Positions 33,821 through 45,120 of a stretch of 64,000 nucleotides of DNA are shown in pieces. The stretch spans positions 37,962,437-38,026,436 of the forward strand of contig NC_092641.1 in the NCBI RefSeq assembly GCF_039555335.1. The letters are read 5' to 3'. A model generated the notes under the pieces. The model made no database searches. It was not told the DNA's origin and saw only the letters and a list, made by a program, of their open reading frames with translations. This DNA is from Amphiura filiformis. Its lineage: Eukaryota; Echinodermata; Ophiuroidea; Amphilepidida; Amphiuridae. Positions within the stretch are counted from its first letter, which is position 1. Every line of letters begins with the position of its first letter. The position numbers were made by a program, and so were the translations under genes.

Positions 33821-34210
33821 TAAGGGGCTCAGCTGTGCAATAATTATGAGCCCTGGAAGGAGGGTAAAATTGGGGGGGCAAGCAAGCGATCCGAGGGGGG
33901 GGGGGCAAGCAATTTTTGGCACACATTCATGGGGTGCCGTTTAAATAAAATGCTCTAAAAAGGCTTAGGAAAACAGTATGGAAACGCTGAAATATGCAAT
34001 TTTTTCATGCTCGCTGTGCTCATAACATATCTAGACCTTTTAAGGTTTGCAAATTGGGATCCCAAAAATTTGGCATGTGTTGGGGCAAAGATTTTGGCAG
34101 GCCAAAAGAGGGAGGAAAGCGATTATTTTGCAGGCTGAGAGGGGGGCAAGCTATTTTTGGTGGGTCGTTCGGACATTTTATTACCCCCGATAATTATTGC
34201 ACAGCCCCTA
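33821..34210. mobile_element. TIR element, ends AGGGGCT..GTGCAATAATTAT
   Basis: TAAGGGGCT(CAGCT)GTGCAATAATTAT at the left mirrors ATAATTATTGCACAGCCCCTAA at the right, with 5 extra bases. A related left end occurs at 44922-44965. G-rich interior; the frames at 33994-34433 are incidental. Confidence 0.75.
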
Positions 34211-34501
34211 ATATGGCACATAAATTAACCCTGTGGTGTGCAACCGATGGTGGAGGGGGGAGTGGGGGCACCAGTGGCAAAACTACACTTTCATTGCAAT
34301 CAAGGGAACAGCTAGCTGGGGTAAATCTGCCACCACCGCCAAGGGGGGGGCTGGGGAATACAGATGCATGTGCTCATTTGGGGGAAGTGGGTGGGCAAGG
34401 ATTTCAAACCAAGCCGCTGTAACAGCCCCATGAGGGGGATTGTGCCACTGTCCCAGCTTTACCCTGACAAATTTTCTAAAATCCTCTTTTTTTTTTTTCA
34501 G

Positions 34502-34689
34502 GCCTACTAAAAGGTCAGAGCTACACTGTACAAGTAACAACCAACTGCCAGACACCATTAACCAATGCCACTGTGAGCCATTTCATGTCACATTTTGCAG
34601 CGGAGGCAGATGGAAGTCATGGAACAAATGAAATATTAAAAAGGACTGAAATAATGACCGGATTCAGAAACGCACTTCAATCTCACTAA
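34502..34689 (+). CDS. Candidate second exon, FN3-strand-like start, ends at TAA
   Basis: A T-rich TTTTTTTTTCAG acceptor precedes a phase-1 frame joining 32446. It reads G-L-L-K-G-Q-S-Y-T-V-Q-V-T-T-N-C, which fits the F and G strands of an FN3 domain, then a polar tail ending N-A-L-Q-S-H and TAA. With the first exon it would encode about 66 residues. It may be the remnant of a larger FN3 gene: a fragment with the preceding FN3 strands lies inside the MITE at 45.8 kb. Confidence 0.38.
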
Positions 34690-34745
34690 TTGAAGAACAA
34701 TACTTGTGTTGAAAGTCGGGACTCATAAATTAGGTGTAACAGAAT

Positions 34746-34982
34746 GTGTGAAAATTTATTAAGATCTATTAGAAATATTCAATCCAATAGATTAGAATTC
34801 AATCTAATTCAATTTTAATATATGGGATTAAAATTGCTTAGATTGATTTTTAACCCTTAGATTAAAATCAAATTAGATGTATTCAAATTAGATTTTTTAA
34901 ATCCATCCAAATGTTTTTAGATTAAAAATCAAATAAGATTGAATTCTAGATTGAATATTTCTAATAGATTAGATCCAATTTT
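34746..34982. repeat. A/T-rich inverted repeat built on TAGATT words
   Basis: CTATTAGAAATATTCAAT on the left and ATTGAATATTTCTAATAG on the right are exact complements. The interior is full of AATCTAATT/AATTAGATT. Confidence 0.75.
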
Positions 34983-35040
34983 GGATTTGTCCCAGATCAC
35001 AATCACTTAGAGGGAATATGCTGAATTGTATTATAAAAAT

Positions 35041-35491
35041 AAAGACTGCACAAAAAGTAACGCAGCTGTTATAAACATGCCTGTAGCGTTTGAACTAATA
35101 ATTGTGTTCACAATATTTCAACATAGAAAGAAGGATGATTTATTTACGCGCATTTTGATACCCCATTAGTCCAATCTCGTTCAATAATAACAACACAGCA
35201 GTGTTTTTAAAGAAAAATACCCGAATTGAAAGTTGCGGTTATTTGTATTGATATGAAGTCATTGATTGAAACCATTGATTGCTGCAAATGGCAACTTTTA
35301 AATTTGTGGTTTTTCTTTAAAAGCACTATGTACTGTGTTATCAGTATTGAACGACATTTCACAAATGGGGTATCAAAATGAGCGTAAATAAATCATCCTT
35401 CTTTCTATGTAGAAATATTGTGGAAACGATTACTAGTTCTGAACTTATAGGCATATTTCAGCTGTGTTACTTTTTGTGCAGACTTTTTGTT
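35041..35491. mobile_element. Foldback element with arms of about 200 bp
   Basis: The left arm (from GACTGCACAAAAAGTAACGC) and the right arm (ending GTTACTTTTTGTGCAGAC) are reverse complements over most of 200 bp, including the long block around GAAAGAAGGATGATTTATTT. Loop around 35250. No ORF. Confidence 0.85.
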
Positions 35492-36288
35492 GGATATCTT
35501 CCATCACACAATAGAGGATACATGTAGTAAAAAATCCCCATCATTTATTATCTATTAAGTAGGTGTGTTCAACTGTTTTGGTTTGTTGGACTTCCTTCTT
35601 CATACTTTTTAATGAAAAAATAGTGCTTTTATTTTTTCACTTCCTTACAGATCTCAAAATAAATTAAAACAATGATCAAAGCTACATATTCACCATGCAT
35701 TTTTGTTTATTTCATGAACTCTTGTCTTTCTAATAATTATGTACCAGAGAAATAGGTGTAAAAATACATTTAGTAATGAAGTATGAGATAATGAGTGCAA
35801 AAGACCATTTATTTACAGTCTATTGGCAGCCACTAGTCTTTTGAGAAGGCTTTTGTTCAGACCTTCATTTGGGGGGACCCTTTGTCAAGGCCATTTGGCA
35901 CCACTTGTCAAGAGGAATGAAGAACACCTTGAAGTTAACAAAGATCAGGGCACAAAGGCCAAAACTGAAAAACTGCAGGCAATGGCCCTGACTGAAATTC
36001 GAGTCCAGCTTGTGTGTTAATATGGTGCCTTCACAAAAGACTACATTGTAGCATTGACTGACATCGGCTAGTCTTTCCTGAAGGCTTTGGGTGTGAATGC
36101 ATTGATGCACAGTCACAGCTTTCATGAAAGAAACAGTGTGTGCCAATAATAAACTATGAACACTTACACTCCTTTAAAAGCATTTATAAGTCAAGGGTTT
36201 ACATGTAGGACCTTCTTTTATTTTAGTTTTATGTTAAGGGTTTACATGTAGGGTCTTCTTTTATTTATTTAATAAATAACAGACATTA

Positions 36289-36378
36289 ACGAGGCCTTAT
36301 CTGCAATAGCTGCCAAGTGTCATATTTTAGATCAATTATCAAAATGTCTATGGGGCAGCTATTGCAGTTAGGCCTTCT
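36289..36378. repeat. Hairpin, arms GGCCTTATCTGCAATAGCTGCC
   Basis: The left arm is complemented by GGCAGCTATTGCAGTTAGGCC about 45 bp downstream. A small palindromic element in otherwise featureless DNA (35.5-37.1 kb). The frame 35823-36020 with AATAAA at about 36147 could be an exon remnant but has no recognisable motif. Confidence 0.65.
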
Positions 36379-37127
36379 GGTCCTAAACCCTTGATTAGTG
36401 GACTGGATACTCATCATATTTACGGGGATGAAGGTAAACCAGTAGCAGCTACTAAACAATTTGGTCTACAATTACTCTATCCTGCATCCGCTAATCCTAA
36501 GGTGCGCTAGTCATAAATGTCACTAGTCCAAGAAAAAAATGGTCGCTAGTCCTAATGGCTGCAGATTTTCCATTGCTAAGGTCTTGTAAACCTTATTTAT
36601 TTTTGGACTTGTGAACCATTTCCTATTTTTTCGGACTAGCGATCCGTATTTTTGGACTAGGGAACCTTGGCTATACATTGGTTCCCCTCAAGTTCAGTAG
36701 TGACGTAGGTGCATATTTTGGTGGGCGCCGTATTGAATCGTGTGCGTATAGTTAATTGTGTAGCAAAAAAGGGTGGTTCATGTGGCGCAGCCATGAAAAG
36801 ACATTGACGTCACTGCTGAATTTGAGGCAAACCAAAGAAAAGTGCCTAGAACATTTCCAATAATTCCATGCAACTTTTACAGCCTGTAAGGAACTATGCA
36901 TTACGATTACATCACATGATGTCAGAGTCATTTGTCGAGGTCCTTATTATTTTAATAATTGGAGCAAACATTTACTAGTTAGTTTATGCACCACATAAAT
37001 TACTATGCAAGTATTTAAGTTCTCATCAAATGTTCACCCTCCAGAAAAGATTTTCTTCAAAAAATTTAATTGTTGACATAATGTTGGGAAAGTTTTCAAT
37101 GCATGCGAGTGATAGCCCTACTACGGC

Positions 37128-37287
37128 CTTTTGACTGTGGTGGTCCAAAACCATGCTATATCGTAAAACTTGGCTATATCCAGAGAACTGCTAAACCCAG
37201 ACTGCTAATTCCCCCTTTTGGGTGGAGCGGTTAGTGGGTTTTAGCAGTTCTCGGATATAGTGTGTTTAAAAAGCCCTATAGTACGGC
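37128..37287. mobile_element. Hairpin MITE around AGAACTGCTAAACCC
   Basis: AGAGAACTGCTAAACCC pairs with GGGTTTTAGCAGTTCTC. The outer words ACTACGGC and AGTACGGC are direct rather than inverted, so exact ends are uncertain. It supplies the last codons of the predicted minus-strand gene. Confidence 0.6.
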
Positions 37288-39632
37288 TAGCGAGTGATGC
37301 GACAGATAACAGATGCCAGCTGTTGACTTCCAAACCATCATCCTCTTTGTCTTTCACGAAACCAGTATCCTCAGTAGTACTGCTGCACCTGGAAATTGGA
37401 ATAAAATAAAATAATAGCCAATGATTAATTATTACACATTATTATCAGGATTATGGTATCTAGGCTGTTTGTGTGCCTTAAGGGGTACTACACCCCTGCC
37501 TAATTTTGTGCCTATTTGTGCATTTTTCTCAAAATTATAGGGCATTGGGGACAAGTAAGATATGTATATTATAGGGCAAGGACTACAACTACTGCACTGG
37601 AAATTTTATATCAGCACAGACAACAGTTGTGGAGTTACAGTCAAAAATGAGGGAAAACCAATATTTGATCAAAAAATCAATAACTACTTGCTTTGAGTTG
37701 CTGAATTTTCAGTACAGTAGTTGGGAGTCCTTGCCCCTATACATATCTTACTTGTCACCAATGTGCTATAATTTTTATGAAAAATGCAAAAAATAAGCAC
37801 AAAATTGGCCAGGGTGTAGTACTCCTTAAAGCCTTAATGTACTATCTTTTTAAATTTTTAGATTTTCCTTCCAAAATGATAAATTATTGTAGCAGAGTCA
37901 TGATATGCTATTTCAATAGGTGTGAGGTCAAAGGTCATAAAGTCAAAAGTAGTCACTTGCAATCATTTTGCAATTTTAATTTTTTTTATGAACTGTGAGA
38001 GCGGAGACAGATTTAAAGCACTAATCTGTAATTTACTAAGTCTACTAGTCGTGCATAGTTTCATGGGCATAGCCATCTTTTTTAATAAGGAGGGCAAAAT
38101 AAAACTTAGGTGGTACACAAAAAAACAAAGAAAAAAAAAAAAAGTTGCATCATACAATTATACATAGAGAGGTTGTATGTCTTTGAGCTTCTAAAAAAGG
38201 CTTAATTGGGACGTAGTACGCAAAAAATTTCAGTATTTTACACTATTTTCGGTCATGATCAGGTTAATTTAGGCAGAAAAGGGTTCCTTGTCCCTTTTCT
38301 TTTCTTTTTGCCCTTCTGATTTTCTCTTTTATTTTTTGTCAGAGGGGCACTTTCATTTCATATATACCTGTCGTGCCTGAGAATTAAATATAGGAACACA
38401 TAGGAATAAGGCATATAAGGTATTGGCATTTTGTGTGGTGTGCTGCACCCCCTTGGCTACAACTTTGTAAATGTAAATGAAATTACTTACATCCTCCTCA
38501 ATAAGGAAAGCTGTGCTGTTCGGTTGCAGGTGCTTTGCTTCAGCGTGTGTTTATAGTTCAGATTTATGGAAGATATGCCTTGCAGAATGGACCTTTCGTG
38601 TGCCAGTTTCTGGAAAGACAATACAGTATGACATTGTAATTAAAGCCATTGTAACATTTGCTATTAAGGGGAAAGCCCTGAATATTTTTCAAAATTCTGT
38701 TTTTACATGATTGCTTTGTAAACATATAGTAGGCCTACATACTCTGCAAAAATCAAGACTTTATGTTTGCTCACTTGCTGTGGGTTGGGATTGAGACTGA
38801 AGATGAAGTCAAAATCATATTTTCCTATAGACGAATCAAATTTCACGCATTCCTGCACCTTAATGGCAGCCATAGCCATGACGGGGACCAAACTATCTCA
38901 CCTAAAATGTGAAATGATGCCCTTGAAGGATATTTTAAACTGCATTCTACCACCCGTGTTACACACAGACAAAAGAATGATGACAGTTTACAACACAAAA
39001 GAATCTCACATCAAATTTTAAGCGGGTTTAATCCACCCAATTGGGCACTCACAACACCTGTTTGGTGCATGCAGGGACCCTAATAAGGCCAAATAAAAAA
39101 ATAAACATGTTTCACGCCCCTCCGCTTCCTTTTTTGAGGTTTCTTCAAATATATTTTTATTTTTTGAAATTCGGTTATAACTTTTCAAAATATATGTCTA
39201 GGAAGTTAGGATGCTTTCTATAGCCTTGTTAAGATACAAGAAACATGTTAGGAAGGTTTTGTGATCATTTGAGGGGGTGTAACTCTCCTCCTTTTTCCAG
39301 GCATTATTGTATGTATACGCTAAAACACTGAGCTCTAAGTATGGCTATTTACACCAATTTTGTGATAAAAATAGAAAATAAAAGACCCCTCTTCCTCCTT
39401 TTTTTTTGAAAACCCGGACGTGAAACATGTTTTTTATTTTACTTGGCCTAATGGCCGACCAAATCCTGACCATGACTTGGCTCGTTGGATTCGTCTATAC
39501 TATAGCTTAATCCTCACTGCCAGTTAAAATTAATGTTGTGTCGTTTAGTTTTACTTTAGCATTAAAAAAATTAATGAGTTATAAAAAGAAACTCACCTTG
39601 CAGAGTCGAGGTACAAACAACACACCCAACAT
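37241..39632 (-). CDS. Predicted three-exon gene, unidentified, Arg-rich N-terminus
   Basis: Exons 39632-39597, 38609-38491 and 37388-37241 (minus strand). Signals: donor AAG|GTGAGT, acceptor CTTTCCAG, donor GAT|GTAAGT, acceptor TTTCCAG. Phases match (0, then 2) and the joined frame is open for 100 codons from M-L-G-V-L-F-V-P-R-L-C-K. The first 50 residues are rich in Arg, Lys, Ser and Leu with few acids (R-T-A-Q-L-S-L-L-R-R-M-C-S-S), resembling a mitochondrial presequence, then turn acidic (V-K-D-K-E-D-D-G-L-E-V). The stop lies within the hairpin MITE at 37.1-37.3 kb, so the natural C-terminus may have been cut off. An upstream in-frame stop precedes the ATG. Family unknown; the splice logic is good, but there is no homology support. 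Confidence 0.42.
37482..37825. mobile_element. Palindromic MITE with TTAA duplication (piggyBac-like), GGGGTACTACACCC ends
   Basis: TTAA at 37478-37481 and 37826-37829. The ends GGGGTACTACACCCCTG and CAGGGTGTAGTACTCC are inverted, and the arms continue as a diverged palindrome for about 125 bp (TAATTTTGTGC, GACAAGTAAGATATGTATA). Lies in intron 2 of the predicted minus-strand gene. Confidence 0.88.
39084..39450. mobile_element. TIR element, ends AAGGCCAAATAAAA..AACATGTTTCACG
   Basis: The left end TAAGGCCAAATAAAA and the right end ATTTTACTTGGCCTA are inverted, then AACATGTTTCACG/CGTGAAACATGTT. 367 bp. A partial end recurs at about 45428-45452. Confidence 0.75.
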
Positions 39633-40509
39633 ACTCAGCCAGGAGAACGGTATACACTAGTTCACCACGTAAACTTGTATGGCTCAAAATTCGGACCGCT
39701 CGCCATTAACAGATAGTATCAGTTTGTGAATGAGGACATCGTATAAGTTCCTTGTACTAGGTATACACATACACGACATACACTGTATTGCAATGATCAT
39801 GAATGTACAGTCATGACAGTGCATGAACAACAGATCTGTGTGATGCAGTGGTGAATGGGACAAATCTCGTCATGTTTTCGTGTAGTCCGAGGTGCTCTGA
39901 CGATAACACTCCGATCGCCAGGCAATCTACGTGTAGTAGGCCAGTGGGACAACGAAAACGCTACGTGAACGAGCTAGTTTTCGTGGTATATTCGATGTCC
40001 GTGGCCTTAAACTGTCCTTATCCATCATGTCATTTGCTTCTCTAAATATTCAGTGAATTGAATACTAATATTACTATTGCAAACTAGTCCAAGCACGTCG
40101 CTAAAATGAGGCAAATAATTCGATTTTCGCAACTGGATACTTCTGTCAGTGTTATGACTGTCGCAAAAACAGCTGATCGAGGTCAGAGGTGAAATCTGTC
40201 AATCAAACTACTTTCGCGCATGCGCAAATGGCACACCTGAACTTAGGGAAATATTTTGCCGAAGGCATTGAGGTGGTGTGGTGAAGCCACGTATCCAAGG
40301 TGATTTTGGTCGGGTGGTCGGACGCGGAGAAATAAGCGTTCATGTCTGGAACGAAAAACGCGATCGTTTGCGTGATTGCTGCGCCGTTATCGCCCGCGTC
40401 AAACGCAACATGTTCTGTAGACGCGAACATGTCTGCTTGTTTGCGTCCGGGTTGCGTCCTTGTCAAAATCGTTGCTAAGCAGTGTTGACTTCACTACGCA
40501 AACCAAAGT

Positions 40510-41959
40510 TATAGGTCTAGGTTCTTGTTTGTCTGGGTGTGAGAGGCGATAGAGCGTTGCGTGCTTTCGCGATTACGCAATAGACCATGAAAATACGCGG
40601 TAATTGCGTAGCAGTCTCGCCTGTCGCATTTCATGGAACAATCGGCCCTCATTATCGGATGAGGCGGAGACTTTGACTGGTGGTACGCGCTCTGTCTATC
40701 TTACTCCTCTGTGATAACACCATAACTCAAGCAATCAATCAACGCAATCGATAATCATCGAGTCGAGTGCATCAAGTGTGAACACGTGGTGAGTAAGTTT
40801 GTGAGTCATAAGGAATGAGCTAGTGAGTGAGCAAGAGAGTATTAAGAGGGGGTAGGTGAGTGAGTGAGTGAGTGAGTGAGGGGGAGGAGTGAGTGAATGA
40901 AAGAGAGAAGGAGGGACAAGTGAATGAGTAAGTGATGAGAAGAGGTGGAGCGAGCGAGTGAGTGAGTGGTGAGTGAGTGGTGAATAAGTGAGTGGTGAGT
41001 GAATGAGTGAGTGATGGTGGAGCCTGGTGAGTGAGTGATGGTGGAGTGGATGAGTGAGTGAGTGGGTGATGGTGGAGTGATTAGGTGAGTGAGTGAATGG
41101 TGAGTGAGTGAGTGAGTGAGTGAGTGAATGGTGGGGGGGGGGTGTGAGTGAGCGAGTGAGTGAGTGAATGAATGGTGAGTGAGTGAGTGGGGGGGTGAGT
41201 GAGTGAGTGAATGGTGAGTGTGAGTGAGTGAGTGAGTGAACGGTGAGTGAGTGAGTGAGTGAGTTAATGGTGAGTGAGTGAGTGAGTGGTGAGTGAGTGA
41301 GTGAGTGGTGTGTGAGGGTGAGTGAGTGAGTGATGAGTGAGTGAGTGGTGAGTGAGTGTGAGTGAGTGGTGGAGTGAGTGAGTGAGTGAGTGAATGAGTG
41401 AGTGGTAGAGTGAGTGAGTGGGGAGTGAGTGAGTCAGGGGAGTGAGCGAGTGGGGGAGTGAGTGAGTAGTGAGTGAGTGGGGGAGTGAGTGAGTGAGTGG
41501 AAGTGAGCGAGTGAGTGAGTGAGAGTGAGGGAGGGAGGGAGGGATGAGTGAGTGATGAGGGGGTAACTGAGTGATGAGGGGGTAACTGAGTGATGAGGGG
41601 GTAACTGAGTGATGAGTGAGTGATGAGGGGGTAACTGAGTGATGAGTGAGTGATGTTTAGAGGGGGTGAGTAAGAGGTGCGTGAGTGAGTAATGAGAGAG
41701 GTGAGTAAGAGGTGAGTAAGTGAGAGGGGTGAGTAAGAGGCATGAGTGAGTGATGAGAGGGGTAAGTGATGGATGAGTGAGTTTTGCAATATGTTTGCTT
41801 GTTTGACAGATGTGATTTTATAATTGTACATTAATTAATTAATTGAATTATTCAATTATTCAATACTTGCTTGATGGCTCGCTTGCTTCCTTGATTCATA
41901 TAGTTCGAGATGTGATAGGTGATTGAACAAAAATATAATAGTTCAAATAAATAAACACA

Positions 41960-42006
<47 letters not shown>

Positions 42007-42707
42007 ATACACGCACAAACAAATAAATAGATACATAAGTACCATAAGTATAGGCATAGGCCCTATAAATAAAATAAATAAATAAATAAATAAATAAATA
42101 CACGCACAAACAAATAAATAGATACATAAGTACCATAAGTATAGGTATAGGCCCTATAAATTAAATAAATAAATAAATAAATAAATTTAATAAATAAATA
42201 AATAAATTAATTAATTAATTAATTAATTAATTTATAAACATTTAATAATTAATTGATAGATTAGATAAGTACCATAAGTATAAATAAATAAATAAATAAA
42301 TTAATTAATTAATTAATTAATTTATAAACATTTAATAATTAATTGATAGATTAGATAAGTACCATAAGTATAAATAAATAAATAAATAAATAAATTAATT
42401 AATTAATAAATAGATTAATTAACCAATTAATTAATTATTAATTAATTGATAAATTAATAAACATTTAATAAATTGATAGATACATAAGTACCATGTGTAT
42501 AGGCATATATAGGCCCTATAAATTAAATAAATAAATAAATAGATAAATAAATAAATTGATAGATACATAAGTACCATGTGTATAGGCATATATAGGCCCT
42601 ATAAATTAAATAAATAAATAAATAGATAAATAAATAAATAAATAAATAAATAAATTAATTAATTAATTAACATTTATTAATTAATTGATAGATGCAAAAT
42701 AAACAAA

Positions 42708-42750
<43 letters not shown>

Positions 42751-42988
42751 AAACATAAATAAATAAATAAATACACGTACAAACAAATAAATAGCCTGTG
42801 ATACATACATGTAAGTACCATAAAGTATAGGCATAGGCCCTATAAATTAAATAAATAAATACATTAATTAATTAATTAATTAATTAATTGATTAATTAAC
42901 ATTTAATAATTAATTGATAGATACATAATAAATAAATTAATTAATAAATAATTAATAAACATTTAATAATTAATTGATAAATACATAC

Positions 42989-43063
<75 letters not shown>

Positions 43064-43265
43064 ATGTATAAATGTAGGTCTAGGCCCTATAATTAATAAA
43101 TATAAAAGAGTTTACTCCCGCAGACCATCATTTCACGAGATCGTAGATTTACATGCAATGCAAAATACACCACCGAGCACCACACTATACTCGAAAACCT
43201 GTTATGTACGTCATCGAATTAATTATTCATGAAGTCGGTCCGGCGGTTGGAAATCAGCGATTACC
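40510..43265 (-). repeat. Right arm of the giant inverted repeat, with (GAGT)n and (AAAT)n tracts
   Basis: The reverse complement begins GGTAATCGCTGATTTCCAAC and ends near CCTAGACCTATAAC, in parallel with the left arm. The inner unique block matches CAGAGGAGTAAGATAGACAG..GTACCACCAGTCAAAGT and GAGGGCCGATTGTTC. The tracts differ: GAGT/GGTGAGTGA at 40850-41780, and AAAT with AATT islands at 41940-43075, the latter containing repeated longer words such as ACATAAGTACCATAAGTATAG. The 329-codon Ser/His/Leu/Thr frame at 40842-41831 is translation of the GAGT tract, not a gene. Confidence 0.85.
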
Positions 43266-43625
43266 TTTCTTTTCGTTCTCGTCAAGCAAGAGACCCTGAA
43301 CTTGAGTTGAATAACTATTTATTGAGTATTGTTTATATTTAATTGGCAGTTCCACATTGTTTAAACCCCTGCAGATTCCCATGGATTCCAGCTTTATATC
43401 ATGTATGTTGTGCCGTGCCGTGATGTTCCTGGGGTGAAACGTTGTCGTTAAGCTTAAAATATCACAACACATACAACGCAAAAGTCATGCAAGCTTCGAT
43501 TCTGTATCGAGTATCGAATTGTTCCGAATTCTATTTTATTCTATTAATTTAGACAAGAAGTGGAAACCAAACCTGAAACTTGAAAGGTACGTAAATATAT
43601 TTTACTCCAATGTACCATGATTCAT

Positions 43626-44141
43626 TTAAAGGGGCATTTCGTGATCCACAGCCTCATCCCCCCACTTTAAAAAGTTGAGATTTTTACACGACTGAATACC
43701 TCTGGCTACATAATGTTTATGTACCAAATATATCTTGCAGATTAATTCGTTTAGCAAAAATATCGCCAAATTTGAATTTCGTTCTGGTCAGTGTTCGATT
43801 TAGAGGGGTTTTACATGCACAAATGCGTAACTCTTTGGCTCTGTGCATGTAGAATTTTGCCTGTGCATGCAAAATTTTGTGTTATTCAGCCCATTTTGAG
43901 GAAAAAATCAGAGTTGTGCATGTAAATTTTATTTTCTAAATCGAACCCTGGTTCTGGTGCACCAGAACGAAATTACAACACATTGTCTACTATGGAGCAG
44001 TGTAATACACATAATCATGCATAACTCGCATAACGCATAAAATCGGAATCAACTGAAATTTTGGAAATAAGCTTTTTTCGTGGATATCTACTGAAAAATG
44101 TCATAAAAAGAGGATGCTAGGATCACGAAATCCTCCTTTAA
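43626..44141. mobile_element. Second copy of the TTAAAGG..CATTTCGTGATCC MITE, with nested hAT MITE
   Basis: TTAAAGGGGCATTTCGTGAT at the left and ATCACGAAATCCTCCTTTAA at the right are inverted. Interior co-linear with 23803-23999 plus 28038-28193. It contains the 162-bp hAT element 43789-43950. Confidence 0.88.
43789..43950. mobile_element. 162-bp hAT MITE, CAGTGTTCGATTTAGA ends, TSD GTTCTGGT
   Basis: The left end CAGTGTTCGATTTAGA and right end TCTAAATCGAACCCTG are inverted with one mismatch. GTTCTGGT flanks exactly at 43781-43788 and 43951-43958. The 23.9-kb copy of the host element lacks it, confirming insertion. Confidence 0.92.
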
Positions 44142-44159
44142 CTTTAAGTTTAGGGCATT

Positions 44160-44542
44160 AGGCCCTTGATTATTAGTTTCCTGTTAAAAGATTTTGAAAA
44201 AGGGACAAGGTGACTTTTAATTATTAATTATCTTTTATTTTCTTTATTTAGTTTGAACTATTACACAAAACTATTTAGAGTGGGCATTTAATTTATTTCA
44301 CAACAATATTTGATTTTATAAATAAGTGAAGGTGGAGTTGTACTCTTTGTTCATTCATCATTATTGTTGATAAATTATTAAAGTCAGAAAATGGCAAGTA
44401 GAAGAAGTTGAAAGTTATTTTTTAAAAAGGAGAAAATTAGAAATAAAAATAAAGTAATTACGGTAATTATTTTGAGATTTTCAATTTTGGACGCGGGCGG
44501 TAAACAGGAAACTAATAATCAAGTGCGATTAAAGGGCCTTAT
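44160..44542. mobile_element. TIR element, ends AGGCCCTTGATTATTAGTTTCCTGTT
   Basis: CTTGATTATTAGTTTCCTGTT near 44171 is complemented by AACAGGAAACTAATAATCAAG near 44504; the outer AGGCCC pairs with GGGCCT. No ORF. Confidence 0.75.
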
Positions 44543-44635
44543 ACATGTATTTAGCTAGCACAATAAAGTTAAGTATAAACAGTGATTAGGAAGATTTTCA
44601 GTCATTTTGTCAGTAAAGCCATACTTTGGAGGCCG

Positions 44636-44771
44636 GTCGACTGCATATATCCGTCAGCACACACTTTTCAATATGGAATAAATGCTAACCTCATTGTCCA
44701 AGCAGCAAAGTTCATTTCCCATTGAAAAAGCGTGTATTGACGGATCATATGTACATGTATGCAGTTGACCG
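44636..44771. repeat. Hairpin element, arms CGGTCGACTGCATATATCCGTCA
   Basis: The left arm pairs with TGACGGATCATATGTACATGTATGCAGTTGACCG with a small internal insertion. Total 136 bp. Confidence 0.7.
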
Positions 44772-44989
44772 TTCTGTTTGTTCTGTATTGCACAAGGCGA
44801 TATAAAGTGGTTGAAGACGGCATTTATATTCGTACTATGTGCATATATGTGCCAAGTAAAATATATAACATGAATATCCTCCCGACTTTCTCAAAAATTG
44901 GTGAGGGAGGCCCATATTTAAGGGGCTGTGCAATAATTATGAGCCCTGGGGAGGCTAAAATGGGGGGGGGGGGCAAGAAATTTTGAATT

Positions 44990-45120
44990 CCTTTACTTTA
45001 GGATTTTTTAATTTTACATGTAATAGCTGCCTTCTGCACTGGTTAGGGTTAGGGTTATAACACTGCTGTACTTCCACAAGGCAGCTATGACATGTAAGAA
45101 TAAAAACCACAAAAGTAAAG
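44990..45120. repeat. Hairpin whose loop holds a GGTTAGGGTTAGGGTT telomere-like run
   Basis: Arms CTTTACTTTAGGATTTTTT..TTACATGTAATAGCTGCCTT and the reverse AAGGCAGCTATGACATGTAA..AAAAGTAAAG surround a loop with two and a half TTAGGG units (45042-45058). Confidence 0.8.

Noticed and set aside
33994-34433. Gly-rich 142-codon frame
   Set aside because: Lies across a TIR element and G-runs; no splice or protein pattern.
35823-36150. Possible terminal exon with AATAAA
   Set aside because: An acceptor-like TTTACAG and a poly(A) signal are present, but the 65-codon frame has no motif and no matching partner exon.
38703-38891. Minus-strand reading with A-A-I-K-V-Q-E-C and a GTGAGC donor as an extra exon of the predicted gene
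   Set aside because: The composition is attractive, but its entry phase does not fit the neighbouring exons and a stop lies just upstream, so it was left out of the model.
40842-41831. 329-codon Ser/His/Thr/Leu frame on the minus strand
   Set aside because: A pure (ACTC)n translation; the repeat is open in all frames.
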